This document shows positions 7,780 through 15,462 of a DNA stretch of 64,000 bases, in pieces. Every line of letters starts with the position of its first letter. Positions within the stretch are counted from its first letter, which is position 1. Below the pieces are notes generated by a model. The model searched no databases and had not been told where the DNA came from. It saw only the letters and a program-made list of their open reading frames with translations. The DNA comes from Arcticibacter sp045629565 (GTDB lineage: Bacteria; Bacteroidota; Bacteroidia; Sphingobacteriales; Sphingobacteriaceae). The stretch lies in assembly GCF_045629565.1 (NCBI RefSeq), contig NZ_JAZQRL010000093.1, forward strand, positions 1-64,000. The letters are read 5' to 3'. The position numbers and the translations under genes are program-made.

Positions 7780-9171
7780 ATGACAAAGAATTATTTTATA
7801 CATATGAATTATTTAAGCAGGGGCTTATTCATTTTTGTAAGTCTTATCGCTTTTAGCAGTTGCCAGAAGACAGATAGTGTTGGACTGGACATTAACCCTA
7901 ACGATACGATCAACAGTAAATATATTGAAGACTATGATATAAGCACTGTAACCGTTCGGGAGGATAGTATTCTGGCTTCCAATCAGCCTCAGTATCCTGC
8001 GGGATCGATGAGCGACCCGGTGCTGGGAACTACTGATGCGGCTTTGGCTATGGGCATATCCTTGCCTTCGGCAACGCCTGCTTTTGGTGAAACGGCATCA
8101 TTGGATTCGGGTGTCCTGGTTTTGAAATATGGAAAGGGTTTCTTTGGCGATTCAACGAACACAACTTATAGTGTTACGGTTCATCAGCTGAAGGAAAATT
8201 ATATTCCTACATCGGGCTACTATACGAACCGGAAGTGGGACTATGACAGTACTACAGTTATCGGATCAGCACCGAACGTAAATCGTTTCAGATGGAACGA
8301 CAGCATATTTGTTAACCAGATTGTTAAGGGGGCACCGGATACTGCTCTGAAGGTGGTTCCACAGATCCGGATTAAGATGACACCCGAGTTTATGAGAGCG
8401 TATTTTCTGAATGCTCCATCTGCCAGCTTTGCCAATGCCGCTGCGTTTCAGAGCCATATTAAAGGTCTGTACGTGAGGGTTAGCAAACAACAACCCGATG
8501 GAAGAGGTGGCATCGCCTATTTTGACCTTGCAACGGCGAATGTAAGCGGACTGGAGTTGTATTACAAGAACACGACCGGCACAACAGTTGATACGAATAA
8601 AGTGGTTTTTGGCGTGTCGCATACAACAACTTCTGCAGCGATCAGGCATAATTATGCAGGGACTGTAGTGCAGGCTCAGCTGAATAATCCGGAGCAATCT
8701 TTCAGTACGGTTTACACGCAACCACTTGCTGGCTTACGTACGAAAATTTCGTTTACGAATCTGGATGCGCTGCGTGCGCTTGGTAAAATTGCGATTAATA
8801 AGGCTGAGCTTGTGGTATATGTAGAGCCTGGTACCGAAACCATATTTAAGCCGCTGCCACGATTGACACTTTACCGTACGGATATTGCCGGACAGCGTCA
8901 GGTTGCCGATCAGGTGTCTTTTCTGGGCACCCCATACGATACAGACAAGAAGCGATATGTGTTCAATGTCAGCTCGTATATACAAAACCTGGTGAATGGA
9001 AAAGATAAGCAATATAACACTTACATAGCGCCGGTGGATGTGAATTTCCTCAATACGCAAACGGCGAATATTTCGCCTGTTATCACTACAGCAGCACGAT
9101 CTGTATTAGCAGGAAATAACCACGAGAATTTAAAGATAAAACTGAACATTTATTACACAAAGCCTGATTAA
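7780..9171 (+). CDS. DUF4270 family lipoprotein
   Basis: A 463-residue lipoprotein. The signal peptide ends in a lipobox (IAFSSC, Cys about residue 28 from the first ATG). The mature protein is beta-rich, with no catalytic motif that I can recognise. The family is restricted to Bacteroidota and typically sits between the glycogen-synthase-like gene and glmS, as here. This recurring order may hint at an envelope role, which is unproven. An in-frame ATG at 7804 would also give an intact signal peptide. glmS starts 68 bases downstream. Confidence 0.85.
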   Translation: MTKNYFIHMNYLSRGLFIFVSLIAFSSCQKTDSVGLDINPNDTINSKYIEDYDISTVTVREDSILASNQPQYPAGSMSDPVLGTTDAALAMGISLPSATPAFGETASLDSGVLVLKYGKGFFGDSTNTTYSVTVHQLKENYIPTSGYYTNRKWDYDSTTVIGSAPNVNRFRWNDSIFVNQIVKGAPDTALKVVPQIRIKMTPEFMRAYFLNAPSASFANAAAFQSHIKGLYVRVSKQQPDGRGGIAYFDLATANVSGLELYYKNTTGTTVDTNKVVFGVSHTTTSAAIRHNYAGTVVQAQLNNPEQSFSTVYTQPLAGLRTKISFTNLDALRALGKIAINKAELVVYVEPGTETIFKPLPRLTLYRTDIAGQRQVADQVSFLGTPYDTDKKRYVFNVSSYIQNLVNGKDKQYNTYIAPVDVNFLNTQTANISPVITTAARSVLAGNNHENLKIKLNIYYTKPD

Positions 9172-9239
9172 TATCAGGCTTTGCCATGTTCTGCATTTTT
9201 TTTTTATAATTTCGCTCCCCTTGATCTTATTCATTATTT

Positions 9240-11072
9240 ATGTGTGGAATTGTTGGATATATAGGCCATCGCGATGCCTGGGATATTGTTATTAAAGGGC
9301 TTAAGCGATTAGAATACCGGGGCTATGACAGTGCTGGTATTGCGTTAATGAACGGTGGGTTAAAAATCCACAAAAAGGCCGGAAAGGTTTCCGATCTGGA
9401 GGCTCATACACTACATGAAGACCGGTCGGGGACAACAGGGATGGGACATACCCGTTGGGCTACCCACGGGGCGCCATCTGACCGGAACTCTCACCCGCAC
9501 CGCTCGGGAGATGGAAAGCTTTCCATTATTCATAACGGCATTATCGAGAACTATTCTGTCATTAAGGAAGCTCTGCAGGCAAAGGGCCATGTATTCAGTA
9601 GTGATACGGATACCGAGGTTCTTATCCACCTGATAGAAGACATTCATAGTGATACCACTGACTTGTTAGAAGCTGTGCGCCTGGCTTTAAATGAAGTTAT
9701 AGGTGCCTATGCGATTGTGATCATGAGTCAGGATAGCCCTGATCAGCTTATTGCTGCCAGGAAGGGAAGTCCGATGGTGATCGGCGTAGGCGAAGGTGAA
9801 TATTTCATTGCCTCCGATGCGACTCCTATAGTAGAGTACACTAAGAACGTTATTTATCTGAAAGACTCGCAGATTGCGCTGGTTAAGCGTGATGAGCTGG
9901 TAGTGAAAACTATCGATAATATTATTCAGACACCTTACATTCAGGAACTGTCACTGCAGCTGGAGATGCTGGAGAAGGGCGGCTTTGAGCACTTTATGCT
10001 TAAGGAAATCTATGAGCAGCCGCGTTCTGTACGGGACTGTATGCGTGGTCGGATCTATCCGAACGAGGGAAAAGTTCAGCTTGGCGGAATAAAAGATTAT
10101 GCCGACAAACTGAAGAATGTTGAACGCATAGTGGTTATCGCATGCGGGACTTCCTGGCATGCTGGCCTGGTAGGTGAATACCTGATTGAAGAGTATGCAA
10201 GGATTCCGGTAGAGGTTGAATATGCTTCAGAATTCAGATACCGTAACCCGATCATTTCTGAGAAGGATATCGTTATTGCGATTTCACAGTCGGGTGAAAC
10301 GGCAGACACGATGGCTGCCATTGAGTTGGCGAAAGAGCGGGGTGCAACTATTTTCGGTATTTGTAATGTAGTAGGTTCATCTATTCCGAGGATTACTGAT
10401 GCGGGGGTATATACGCATGCGGGTCCGGAGATTGGTGTGGCTTCGACAAAAGCTTTCACTGCACAGGTTACGGTATTAACGCTGATGGCCTTGTATATGG
10501 CTCAACAGCGCGGAACTATTAAGCAATCGGATCTGGTAAGCATGCTTACGGAGCTGGACGAAATACCGTCACTTATCGAGCAGGCCCTTAAGTCGGATGA
10601 GAAAATAGCGGAAATTGCTGAAAAGTTTAAAGACTCATCCAACTGCCTGTTCCTGGGTCGCGGCAGCGGTTTCCCTGTTGCACTCGAGGGTGCACTGAAG
10701 CTGAAAGAGATCTCTTATATACATGCTGAAGGCTACCCTGCGGCAGAGATGAAACATGGACCGATCGCTTTGATCGACGAAGATATGCCTGTTGTGTTTA
10801 TTGCAACAAAGAATTCTTCATACGAAAAGGTGATCAGTAATATACAGGAAGTAAAAGCAAGAAAAGGTAAGGTCATCGCTATCGTAACAGAGGGCGACAA
10901 GACGGTTAAGGAGATGGTAGACTATACTATTGAAATACCTGCTTGTAATGAAGCCTACCTGCCGCTTCTGGCGACAATACCACTACAGTTATTATCTTAC
11001 CACATTGCTGTCCTGCGGGGCTGCAATGTAGACCAGCCGCGTAATCTGGCAAAGTCGGTTACGGTAGAATAA
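9240..11072 (+). CDS. glmS: glutamine--fructose-6-phosphate aminotransferase (isomerizing)
   Basis: A 610-residue enzyme that converts fructose 6-phosphate and glutamine to glucosamine 6-phosphate, the entry step to UDP-GlcNAc for peptidoglycan and LPS. The N-terminal Ntn amidotransferase has catalytic Cys2 (MCGIVGYIG) plus GHTRWATHG and NSHPH motifs. Two SIS sugar-isomerase domains follow (about 285-425 and 455-600), with ISQSGETADT and STKAFTAQ in the first. The C-terminus PRNLAKSVTVE is the canonical end. No glmS ribozyme is visible in the 68-base leader. The gene ends at a strong bidirectional terminator. Confidence 0.97.
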   Translation: MCGIVGYIGHRDAWDIVIKGLKRLEYRGYDSAGIALMNGGLKIHKKAGKVSDLEAHTLHEDRSGTTGMGHTRWATHGAPSDRNSHPHRSGDGKLSIIHNGIIENYSVIKEALQAKGHVFSSDTDTEVLIHLIEDIHSDTTDLLEAVRLALNEVIGAYAIVIMSQDSPDQLIAARKGSPMVIGVGEGEYFIASDATPIVEYTKNVIYLKDSQIALVKRDELVVKTIDNIIQTPYIQELSLQLEMLEKGGFEHFMLKEIYEQPRSVRDCMRGRIYPNEGKVQLGGIKDYADKLKNVERIVVIACGTSWHAGLVGEYLIEEYARIPVEVEYASEFRYRNPIISEKDIVIAISQSGETADTMAAIELAKERGATIFGICNVVGSSIPRITDAGVYTHAGPEIGVASTKAFTAQVTVLTLMALYMAQQRGTIKQSDLVSMLTELDEIPSLIEQALKSDEKIAEIAEKFKDSSNCLFLGRGSGFPVALEGALKLKEISYIHAEGYPAAEMKHGPIALIDEDMPVVFIATKNSSYEKVISNIQEVKARKGKVIAIVTEGDKTVKEMVDYTIEIPACNEAYLPLLATIPLQLLSYHIAVLRGCNVDQPRNLAKSVTVE

Positions 11073-11077
11073 GACAT

Positions 11078-11114
11078 AAAAAAAACCGCCTGATTCACCC
11101 AGGCGGTTTTTTTT
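11078..11114. terminator. bidirectional terminator between glmS and catalase
   Basis: A8-CCGCCTG (11078-11092) pairs perfectly with CAGGCGG-T8 (11100-11114) around a 7-base loop. It has a T-run on both strands and separates two convergent genes. Confidence 0.9.
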
Positions 11115-11118
11115 ATGT

Positions 11119-12612
11119 TTATGCCGGCATTTGTTTCATCACCGCATCCAGATCAATTTTCAGACCTTTCGCAACACCAATTCCAAGGCTTATGTCGGCC
11201 CTGAACCAGTGGCATAGCTGTCGGTTTATGATTTCCTCTCTTTTGGGCCCCTCAATGCCACTCATAGAACCTACAATGTTCGAGATCAGATTCGCTTTAT
11301 CCGTTGCGCTCAGCAGCCTGTAGAGATCGCCCGGTTGGGTGTAATGGTCGTTCTCTCCTTCCGCATTGCGGTCATACCAGTCAGCTGTGGTCGCTTCGAT
11401 AGGCAAGCCGGGCTCTTTGTAAGCAGGGTCGGCTTCTATATTGTCGAAACTGTTAGGGAAATAGTTAGGCGAAGATCCACCGTTTCCGTCCATGCGCATG
11501 GCGCCGTCACGCTGGTAGTTGCTGACCATATAGGGGCAGCGGTTTACCGGGATGTGCTCATAGTTTGTTCCGAGGCGGTAGCGTTGGGCATCGGTGTAGG
11601 ATAAGATCCTTCCCTGAAGCATTTTGTCTGGTGAGAAGCCAATTCCGTCTACTACATGGGCCGGAGCAAACGCAGCCTGCTCTACATGAGCGAAATAATT
11701 GTCGGGGTTTTCGTTCAGCTCCAGGATGCCTACGTCGATTAAAGGGAAGTCTCCCTGAGGCCAGGTTTTGGTGAGGTCAAACGGATTCCAGCGAAACGCT
11801 GCAGCTTGCTTCTCAGACATAATCTGAATTTTAAGCGCCCACTGCGGGAATTCGCCTTTTTCGATAGATTGTACCAGGTCGCGCTGTGCCCAATCCGGAT
11901 CAGTACCGCGCAGGGCAGCAGCTTCAGCATCGGTAAAGTTTTTGATTCCCTGCAAAGTTTTGAAGTGGAACTTAACCCAATTGCGCTCGCCGTCTTTGTT
12001 GATCATGGAAAAGGTATGGCTGCCGAATCCATGCATATGACGATAGCTGTAAGGGGTTCCTCGATCGCTCATCAGGATGGTAACCTGGTGAAGGCTTTCA
12101 GGGTTGAGCGACCAGAAATCCCACATCATGGTTGCGCTCTTGCAGTTTGTGTAAGGATCTCTCTTCTGGGTGTGAATGAAATCGCTGAACTTTTTGGCGT
12201 CCTTAACAAAAAACACGGGGGTGTTGTTGCCCACGAGATCCCAGTTTCCGTCTTCTGTATAGAATTTGAGGGCGAACCCCCGGGGGTCACGCTCTGTATC
12301 TGCCGAGCCTCTCTCTCCGCCTACAGTGGAGAATCGGAGGAATACCCGCGTTTGTTTCCCCATCTCACTGAAGACTTTCGCTCTGGTATATGGAGTGATA
12401 TCGTGTGTAACAGTGAAAGTTCCGTATGCACCGGAGCCTTTTGCATGGACGACGCGTTCGGGAATCCGTTCCCTGTTAAAGTGCGCCATCTTTTCATGAA
12501 GTATGAAATCCTGGAGCAGCACTGGTCCTCTTGGACCCGCAGTCATCGAGTTTTCATTCTCGTAATAAGGTATTCCGGATGCAGTTGTAAGTTTTTGCTT
12601 ATTGTTAGCCAT
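11119..12612 (-). CDS. katA: heme catalase
   Basis: A 497-residue clade 3-type monofunctional catalase that dismutates hydrogen peroxide. The active-site segment FNRERIPERVVHAKGSGAYG places the distal His at residue 56. The catalytic Asn is at about 129 (LVGNNTPVFF), and the heme ligand Tyr is in RILSYTDAQRYRLG. I chose the ATG at 12612 (MANNKQKL); the 40 residues that could be read upstream do not fit the family. It is divergent from oxyR across 105 bases, which strongly suggests OxyR control. Confidence 0.95.
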   Translation of the reverse strand: MANNKQKLTTASGIPYYENENSMTAGPRGPVLLQDFILHEKMAHFNRERIPERVVHAKGSGAYGTFTVTHDITPYTRAKVFSEMGKQTRVFLRFSTVGGERGSADTERDPRGFALKFYTEDGNWDLVGNNTPVFFVKDAKKFSDFIHTQKRDPYTNCKSATMMWDFWSLNPESLHQVTILMSDRGTPYSYRHMHGFGSHTFSMINKDGERNWVKFHFKTLQGIKNFTDAEAAALRGTDPDWAQRDLVQSIEKGEFPQWALKIQIMSEKQAAAFRWNPFDLTKTWPQGDFPLIDVGILELNENPDNYFAHVEQAAFAPAHVVDGIGFSPDKMLQGRILSYTDAQRYRLGTNYEHIPVNRCPYMVSNYQRDGAMRMDGNGGSSPNYFPNSFDNIEADPAYKEPGLPIEATTADWYDRNAEGENDHYTQPGDLYRLLSATDKANLISNIVGSMSGIEGPKREEIINRQLCHWFRADISLGIGVAKGLKIDLDAVMKQMPA

Positions 12613-12658
12613 GTACTTTGTATTAGAAATGTCCTTTCTTGTTTGTCTGATAAAGATC

Positions 12659-12674
12659 ATCCTTTTAAATGGAT
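12659..12674. promoter_or_regulatory. inverted repeat in the katA-oxyR intergenic region
   Basis: ATCC-TTTTAAAT-GGAT is palindromic at 14 of 16 positions, centred on TTTAAA, midway between the divergent starts of katA (12612) and oxyR (12718). It is a candidate operator for OxyR or another regulator. It does not clearly match the four-box ATAG-N7 OxyR consensus of enterobacteria. Confidence 0.3.
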
Positions 12675-12717
12675 GGAAAAAATCGATATTTGTTATTACT
12701 TCATAGATTTTGCTTAT

Positions 12718-13659
12718 ATGACCCTTGTTCAATTAGAATATATCGTTGCAGTGGATACTTACCGGAACTTTGTTATCGCCGCAGATAAGTGCTTTGTAAC
12801 GCAGCCCACGTTAAGTATGCAGATTCAGAAACTGGAAGATACATTGGGTGTGATTCTTTTTGACCGGAGCAAGCAGCCGGTGGTCCCTACTGAAATAGGT
12901 ATTTCGGTTATCGATCAGGCAAGGGTATTGCTCGCGGAAGCTGATAATCTGAATGAAATCATCAATTCTTATAAGAAAGAGTTGAGCGGAGTCATTAAAG
13001 TGGGCGTGATTCCGACAGTTGCACCTTATCTGTTACCTAAGATCATCACCAGGTTCACTGAAAAATATCCGAAGGTGCAACTGCTGATTTGGGAGTACAC
13101 GACAGAGCAGATCGTGCAGAAACTGAAGGTGGGTTTGCTGGACTGCGGGATATTGTCGACCCCCCTGGATGATAAGACGCTGAATGAGCTTCCCTTGTTT
13201 TATGAGGCTTTCGCGGTTTATGCTTCAAAGGGTAATGGGGTTTTGAACAAGCGCAGCGTTACTGCGGAAGATATTGATCCGAATGATCTTTGGCTGCTTA
13301 ATGAAGGTCATTGCATGCGAAACCAGGTGCTGAATTTGTGTAGTAAGAAAGCAGAAGGCAATAAGCTTAAGCCATTTGAATACAATACGGGGAGCGTTGA
13401 GACGCTTAAGCGAATGGTGGACATCAACACAGGGGTAACCGTGTTGCCTGAGCTTAGCATTCTGGATCTTAATAAGGAAGAGATGAAACGGGTAAGACGC
13501 TTCAAAGATCCTGTGCCTGCCAGGGAGATAAGTATTGTTACTCACCGCAACTTCCTGAAGCGCGGTATTATATCTGCTCTGGAGAAGGAAATCGTAGAAT
13601 CGTTACCAGAAGAGATGATAAGCAATTCCAAAAAAGAAATACTGGAAGGCTTTATGTAA
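12718..13659 (+). CDS. oxyR: hydrogen peroxide-sensing LysR-type regulator OxyR
   Basis: A 313-residue LysR-family regulator. Residues 1-60 hold the winged helix-turn-helix (FVIAADKCFVTQPTLSMQIQKLE). The effector domain carries the redox pair in GHCMRNQVLNLC. By position these are Cys199 and Cys208, the same numbering as the sensing pair of E. coli OxyR, so peroxide should oxidise them to a disulfide. I chose the ATG at 12718 because it starts exactly at the LysR N-terminus. A longer open frame upstream is only antisense to the catalase gene. Divergent katA is the expected target. Confidence 0.95.
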   Translation: MTLVQLEYIVAVDTYRNFVIAADKCFVTQPTLSMQIQKLEDTLGVILFDRSKQPVVPTEIGISVIDQARVLLAEADNLNEIINSYKKELSGVIKVGVIPTVAPYLLPKIITRFTEKYPKVQLLIWEYTTEQIVQKLKVGLLDCGILSTPLDDKTLNELPLFYEAFAVYASKGNGVLNKRSVTAEDIDPNDLWLLNEGHCMRNQVLNLCSKKAEGNKLKPFEYNTGSVETLKRMVDINTGVTVLPELSILDLNKEEMKRVRRFKDPVPAREISIVTHRNFLKRGIISALEKEIVESLPEEMISNSKKEILEGFM

Positions 13660-13680
13660 ATGGTGCAGCCTTCCGGTATT

Positions 13681-13848
13681 TTATCTTCTTCTGAAGAAGC
13701 TGAACAACCAGTATATCAGGATGAGCACGGCCACAACCATGAATATTCCGACATAGGCGCCTGCTTTGAAGATGTCTCCGACAAGCTCGCAGCTTGATAG
13801 CATGCTGATAAAAAATAGTGCTGAGAGGAATGTTATTTTCTTTTCCAT
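13681..13848 (-). CDS. 55-residue lipoprotein with one membrane helix
   Basis: This short gene reads MEKKITFLSALFFISMLSSC and then ELVGDIFKAG, a 20-residue hydrophobic helix and a basic tail FFRRR. The MLSSC lipobox puts the lipidated Cys at residue 20. Small Bacteroidota lipoproteins with C-E-V-x-G-x-IFKAG followed by a hydrophobic stretch are common and lack a known function. They are sometimes labelled phosphatidate cytidylyltransferase, which such a short protein cannot be. It is convergent with oxyR (21-base gap) and lies 54 bases downstream of sodA. Confidence 0.7.
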   Translation of the reverse strand: MEKKITFLSALFFISMLSSCELVGDIFKAGAYVGIFMVVAVLILIYWLFSFFRRR

Positions 13849-13902
13849 AAAAAAAGTAGTATACGATTAAGTACACTACTTTTCATTAAATGTTTTTAGA
13901 AC

Positions 13903-14505
13903 TTATTTTTTGAAGCGCTCAGCAACTGCAGACCAGTTCACTGCGTTCCAGAAAGCCGCTATATATTCAGGGCGTCTGTTCTGATATTTCAGGTAATAAG
14001 CATGCTCCCATACGTCAAGGCCAAGGATTGGTGTTCCTTTGACTTCGGCAACATCCATTAGGGGATTGTCCTGATTCGGAGTTGATGAAACCTGAAGTTT
14101 TCCTTCAGAAGAGATCGATAACCAAGCCCATCCTGATCCGAAGCGGGTTGCTCCGGCTTCAGCGAACTTCTTTTTGAAATCTTCGAATGAACCGAAAGCC
14201 TCGTTGATCGCTTCAGCCAGCTCACCTGTAGGTTCGCCACCGCCATTAGGACCTAGAATAGTCCAGAACAAGCTATGGTTGTAATGTCCACCGCCGTTGT
14301 TACGAACAGCAGGAGCATAAGAAGAGATATTCGCTAATATTTCTTCGATTGTTTTACCTTCAGCTTCGGTACCAGCGATAGCTTTATTCAAATTGTCGAC
14401 ATAAGCCTGGTGATGTTTGCCATGGTGGATCTCCATAGTTGCTTTATCGATATTTGGTTCAAGGGCATCAGTTGCGTATGGTAACGCAGGAAGTTCAAAA
14501 GCCAT
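13903..14505 (-). CDS. sodA: Fe/Mn superoxide dismutase
   Basis: A 200-residue superoxide dismutase. The metal ligands are His27 (EIHHGKHH), the His in HYNHSLFW at about 77, and Asp and His of DVWEHAYY at about 160. It converts superoxide to peroxide, which katA next door removes. Fe versus Mn use cannot be settled by reading alone; the GGGHYNH and GPNGGG segments are compatible with either. The promoter lies at 14542-14549 and is overlapped by a palindrome. tadA is 81 bases upstream in the same direction. Confidence 0.95.
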   Translation of the reverse strand: MAFELPALPYATDALEPNIDKATMEIHHGKHHQAYVDNLNKAIAGTEAEGKTIEEILANISSYAPAVRNNGGGHYNHSLFWTILGPNGGGEPTGELAEAINEAFGSFEDFKKKFAEAGATRFGSGWAWLSISSEGKLQVSSTPNQDNPLMDVAEVKGTPILGLDVWEHAYYLKYQNRRPEYIAAFWNAVNWSAVAERFKK

Positions 14506-14538
14506 AATATTACGTTTTATGAGTTAAAATTTTAAGCT

Positions 14539-14559
14539 CTACAAATATAACTTTTGTAG
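14539..14559 (-). promoter_or_regulatory. sodA promoter overlapped by a palindrome
   Basis: On the minus strand TATATTTG (14549 to 14542) matches TAnnTTTG, 37 bases before the sodA start. It sits inside CTACAAA-N7-TTTGTAG (14539-14559), a perfect 7+7 inverted repeat. A repressor or redox regulator bound there would block the promoter. Confidence 0.5.
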
Positions 14560-14586
14560 AAGTGTTTTGTTCAGTGCAGTGTCAAT

Positions 14587-15057
14587 TTACTTTCTTTTCT
14601 TCAGGAAGAAGTCTTTTATGAGTGTAGCGCACTGCTGTTGCATGACGCCGGAGGTGATCTCTGTCTTGGGGTGTGTAATGATCGTGTTGATCTTACTGAA
14701 GCCTCTTTTCTCGTCTTCTGCACCATATACGATCCGGCTGATTTGTGTCCAGTATGATGCTCCGGCACACATCACGCAAGGTTCAATAGTGACATACAGG
14801 GTGCAGTCTTTAAGGTATTTACCTCCCAGATAGCTGGCGGCGGCGGTGAAAGCCTGCATCTCGGCATGTGCGGTTACGTCGTTGAGCCGTTCGGTAAGGT
14901 TGTGTCCCCGGCCAATAATTTTGCCTTTGCTGACGATCACGGCACCGATAGGAACCTCATCTTGTTCGAGGGCTTTTTGGGCTTCTTTTAAGGCTTCCTT
15001 CATGAAGATCTCATCAGGCACCGTTACGGGGTCATCGGTAAAGCTTATATATTTCAT
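14587..15057 (-). CDS. tadA: tRNA-specific adenosine-34 deaminase / nucleoside deaminase
   Basis: A 156-residue zinc deaminase of the cytidine deaminase fold. HAEMQAF provides His64 and the catalytic Glu66. PCVMC provides Cys94 and Cys97 as zinc ligands. The family includes TadA, which converts A34 to inosine in tRNA-Arg(ACG), and guanine deaminases. Length and motif context favour TadA. The gene order csaA-tadA-sodA on the minus strand is compact, with 14 bases between csaA and tadA. Confidence 0.9.
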   Translation of the reverse strand: MKYISFTDDPVTVPDEIFMKEALKEAQKALEQDEVPIGAVIVSKGKIIGRGHNLTERLNDVTAHAEMQAFTAAASYLGGKYLKDCTLYVTIEPCVMCAGASYWTQISRIVYGAEDEKRGFSKINTIITHPKTEITSGVMQQQCATLIKDFFLKKRK

Positions 15058-15071
15058 AATAAAAGTGGTCT

Positions 15072-15413
15072 TTAAATTAATTTTGAGCCGTTAGGGACAG
15101 GTCTCTCGACGGCCGCCAGAGCGATATCACCGTTTTCATTCTCAAAACCAGTGACCAGAAATTCGGATATGAATTTGCCGATCTGCTTCCTGGGAAAGTT
15201 TATTACGCCGATGATTTGCCGGCCTGTTAACTCCTCAGGGGAATACAGTTTCGTGATTTGTGCGCTGCTCCACTTGATTCCAAAAACGCCAAAGTCGGCC
15301 TTTATTTTGTAAGCGGGCTTTCGCGCTTCGGGATATGGGATTGCCTCCAGGATTGTCCCTATCCGGAGTTCTACTTTTTCAAAGTCGTTCCAGGTAATCT
15401 CGTCCATAGGCAA
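15072..15413 (-). CDS. csaA: CsaA-like tRNA-binding protein
   Basis: A 113-residue EMAP/Trbp111-type OB-fold protein. FEKVELRIGTILEAIPYPEARKP is the family's conserved start, and RQIIGVINFPRKQIG is the OB-fold signature. CsaA has been described as a chaperone and as a tRNA-binding dimer; the exact role is unsettled. The start could be Met1 or the Met three codons in. It is divergent from the rlmI-like gene across 49 bases. Confidence 0.9.
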   Translation of the reverse strand: MPMDEITWNDFEKVELRIGTILEAIPYPEARKPAYKIKADFGVFGIKWSSAQITKLYSPEELTGRQIIGVINFPRKQIGKFISEFLVTGFENENGDIALAAVERPVPNGSKLI

Positions 15414-15449
15414 ATGTAGTAGTATTACGATAAATTGGCGTGATCGTGT

Positions 15450-15457
15450 TACCTTTG
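15450..15457 (+). promoter_or_regulatory. -7 box close to the rlmI-like start
   Basis: TACCTTTG matches TAnnTTTG and ends only 5 bases before the ATG at 15463. If used, the mRNA would be leaderless or nearly so. No TTG lies at the usual distance upstream, so support is partial. Confidence 0.4.
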
Positions 15458-15462
15458 ATCCT

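Noticed and set aside
9172..9239. glmS ribozyme
   Set aside because: The leader before glmS is only 68 bases and T-rich, without the ribozyme's conserved core.
11806..12717. Open frame that extends oxyR upstream by about 300 residues
   Set aside because: The extension is antisense to the catalase gene. The LysR family start matches the ATG at 12718 exactly.
12613..12732. Forty extra residues at the N-terminus of catalase
   Set aside because: They cover the divergent promoter region and do not match the catalase family, which starts near MANNKQKL.
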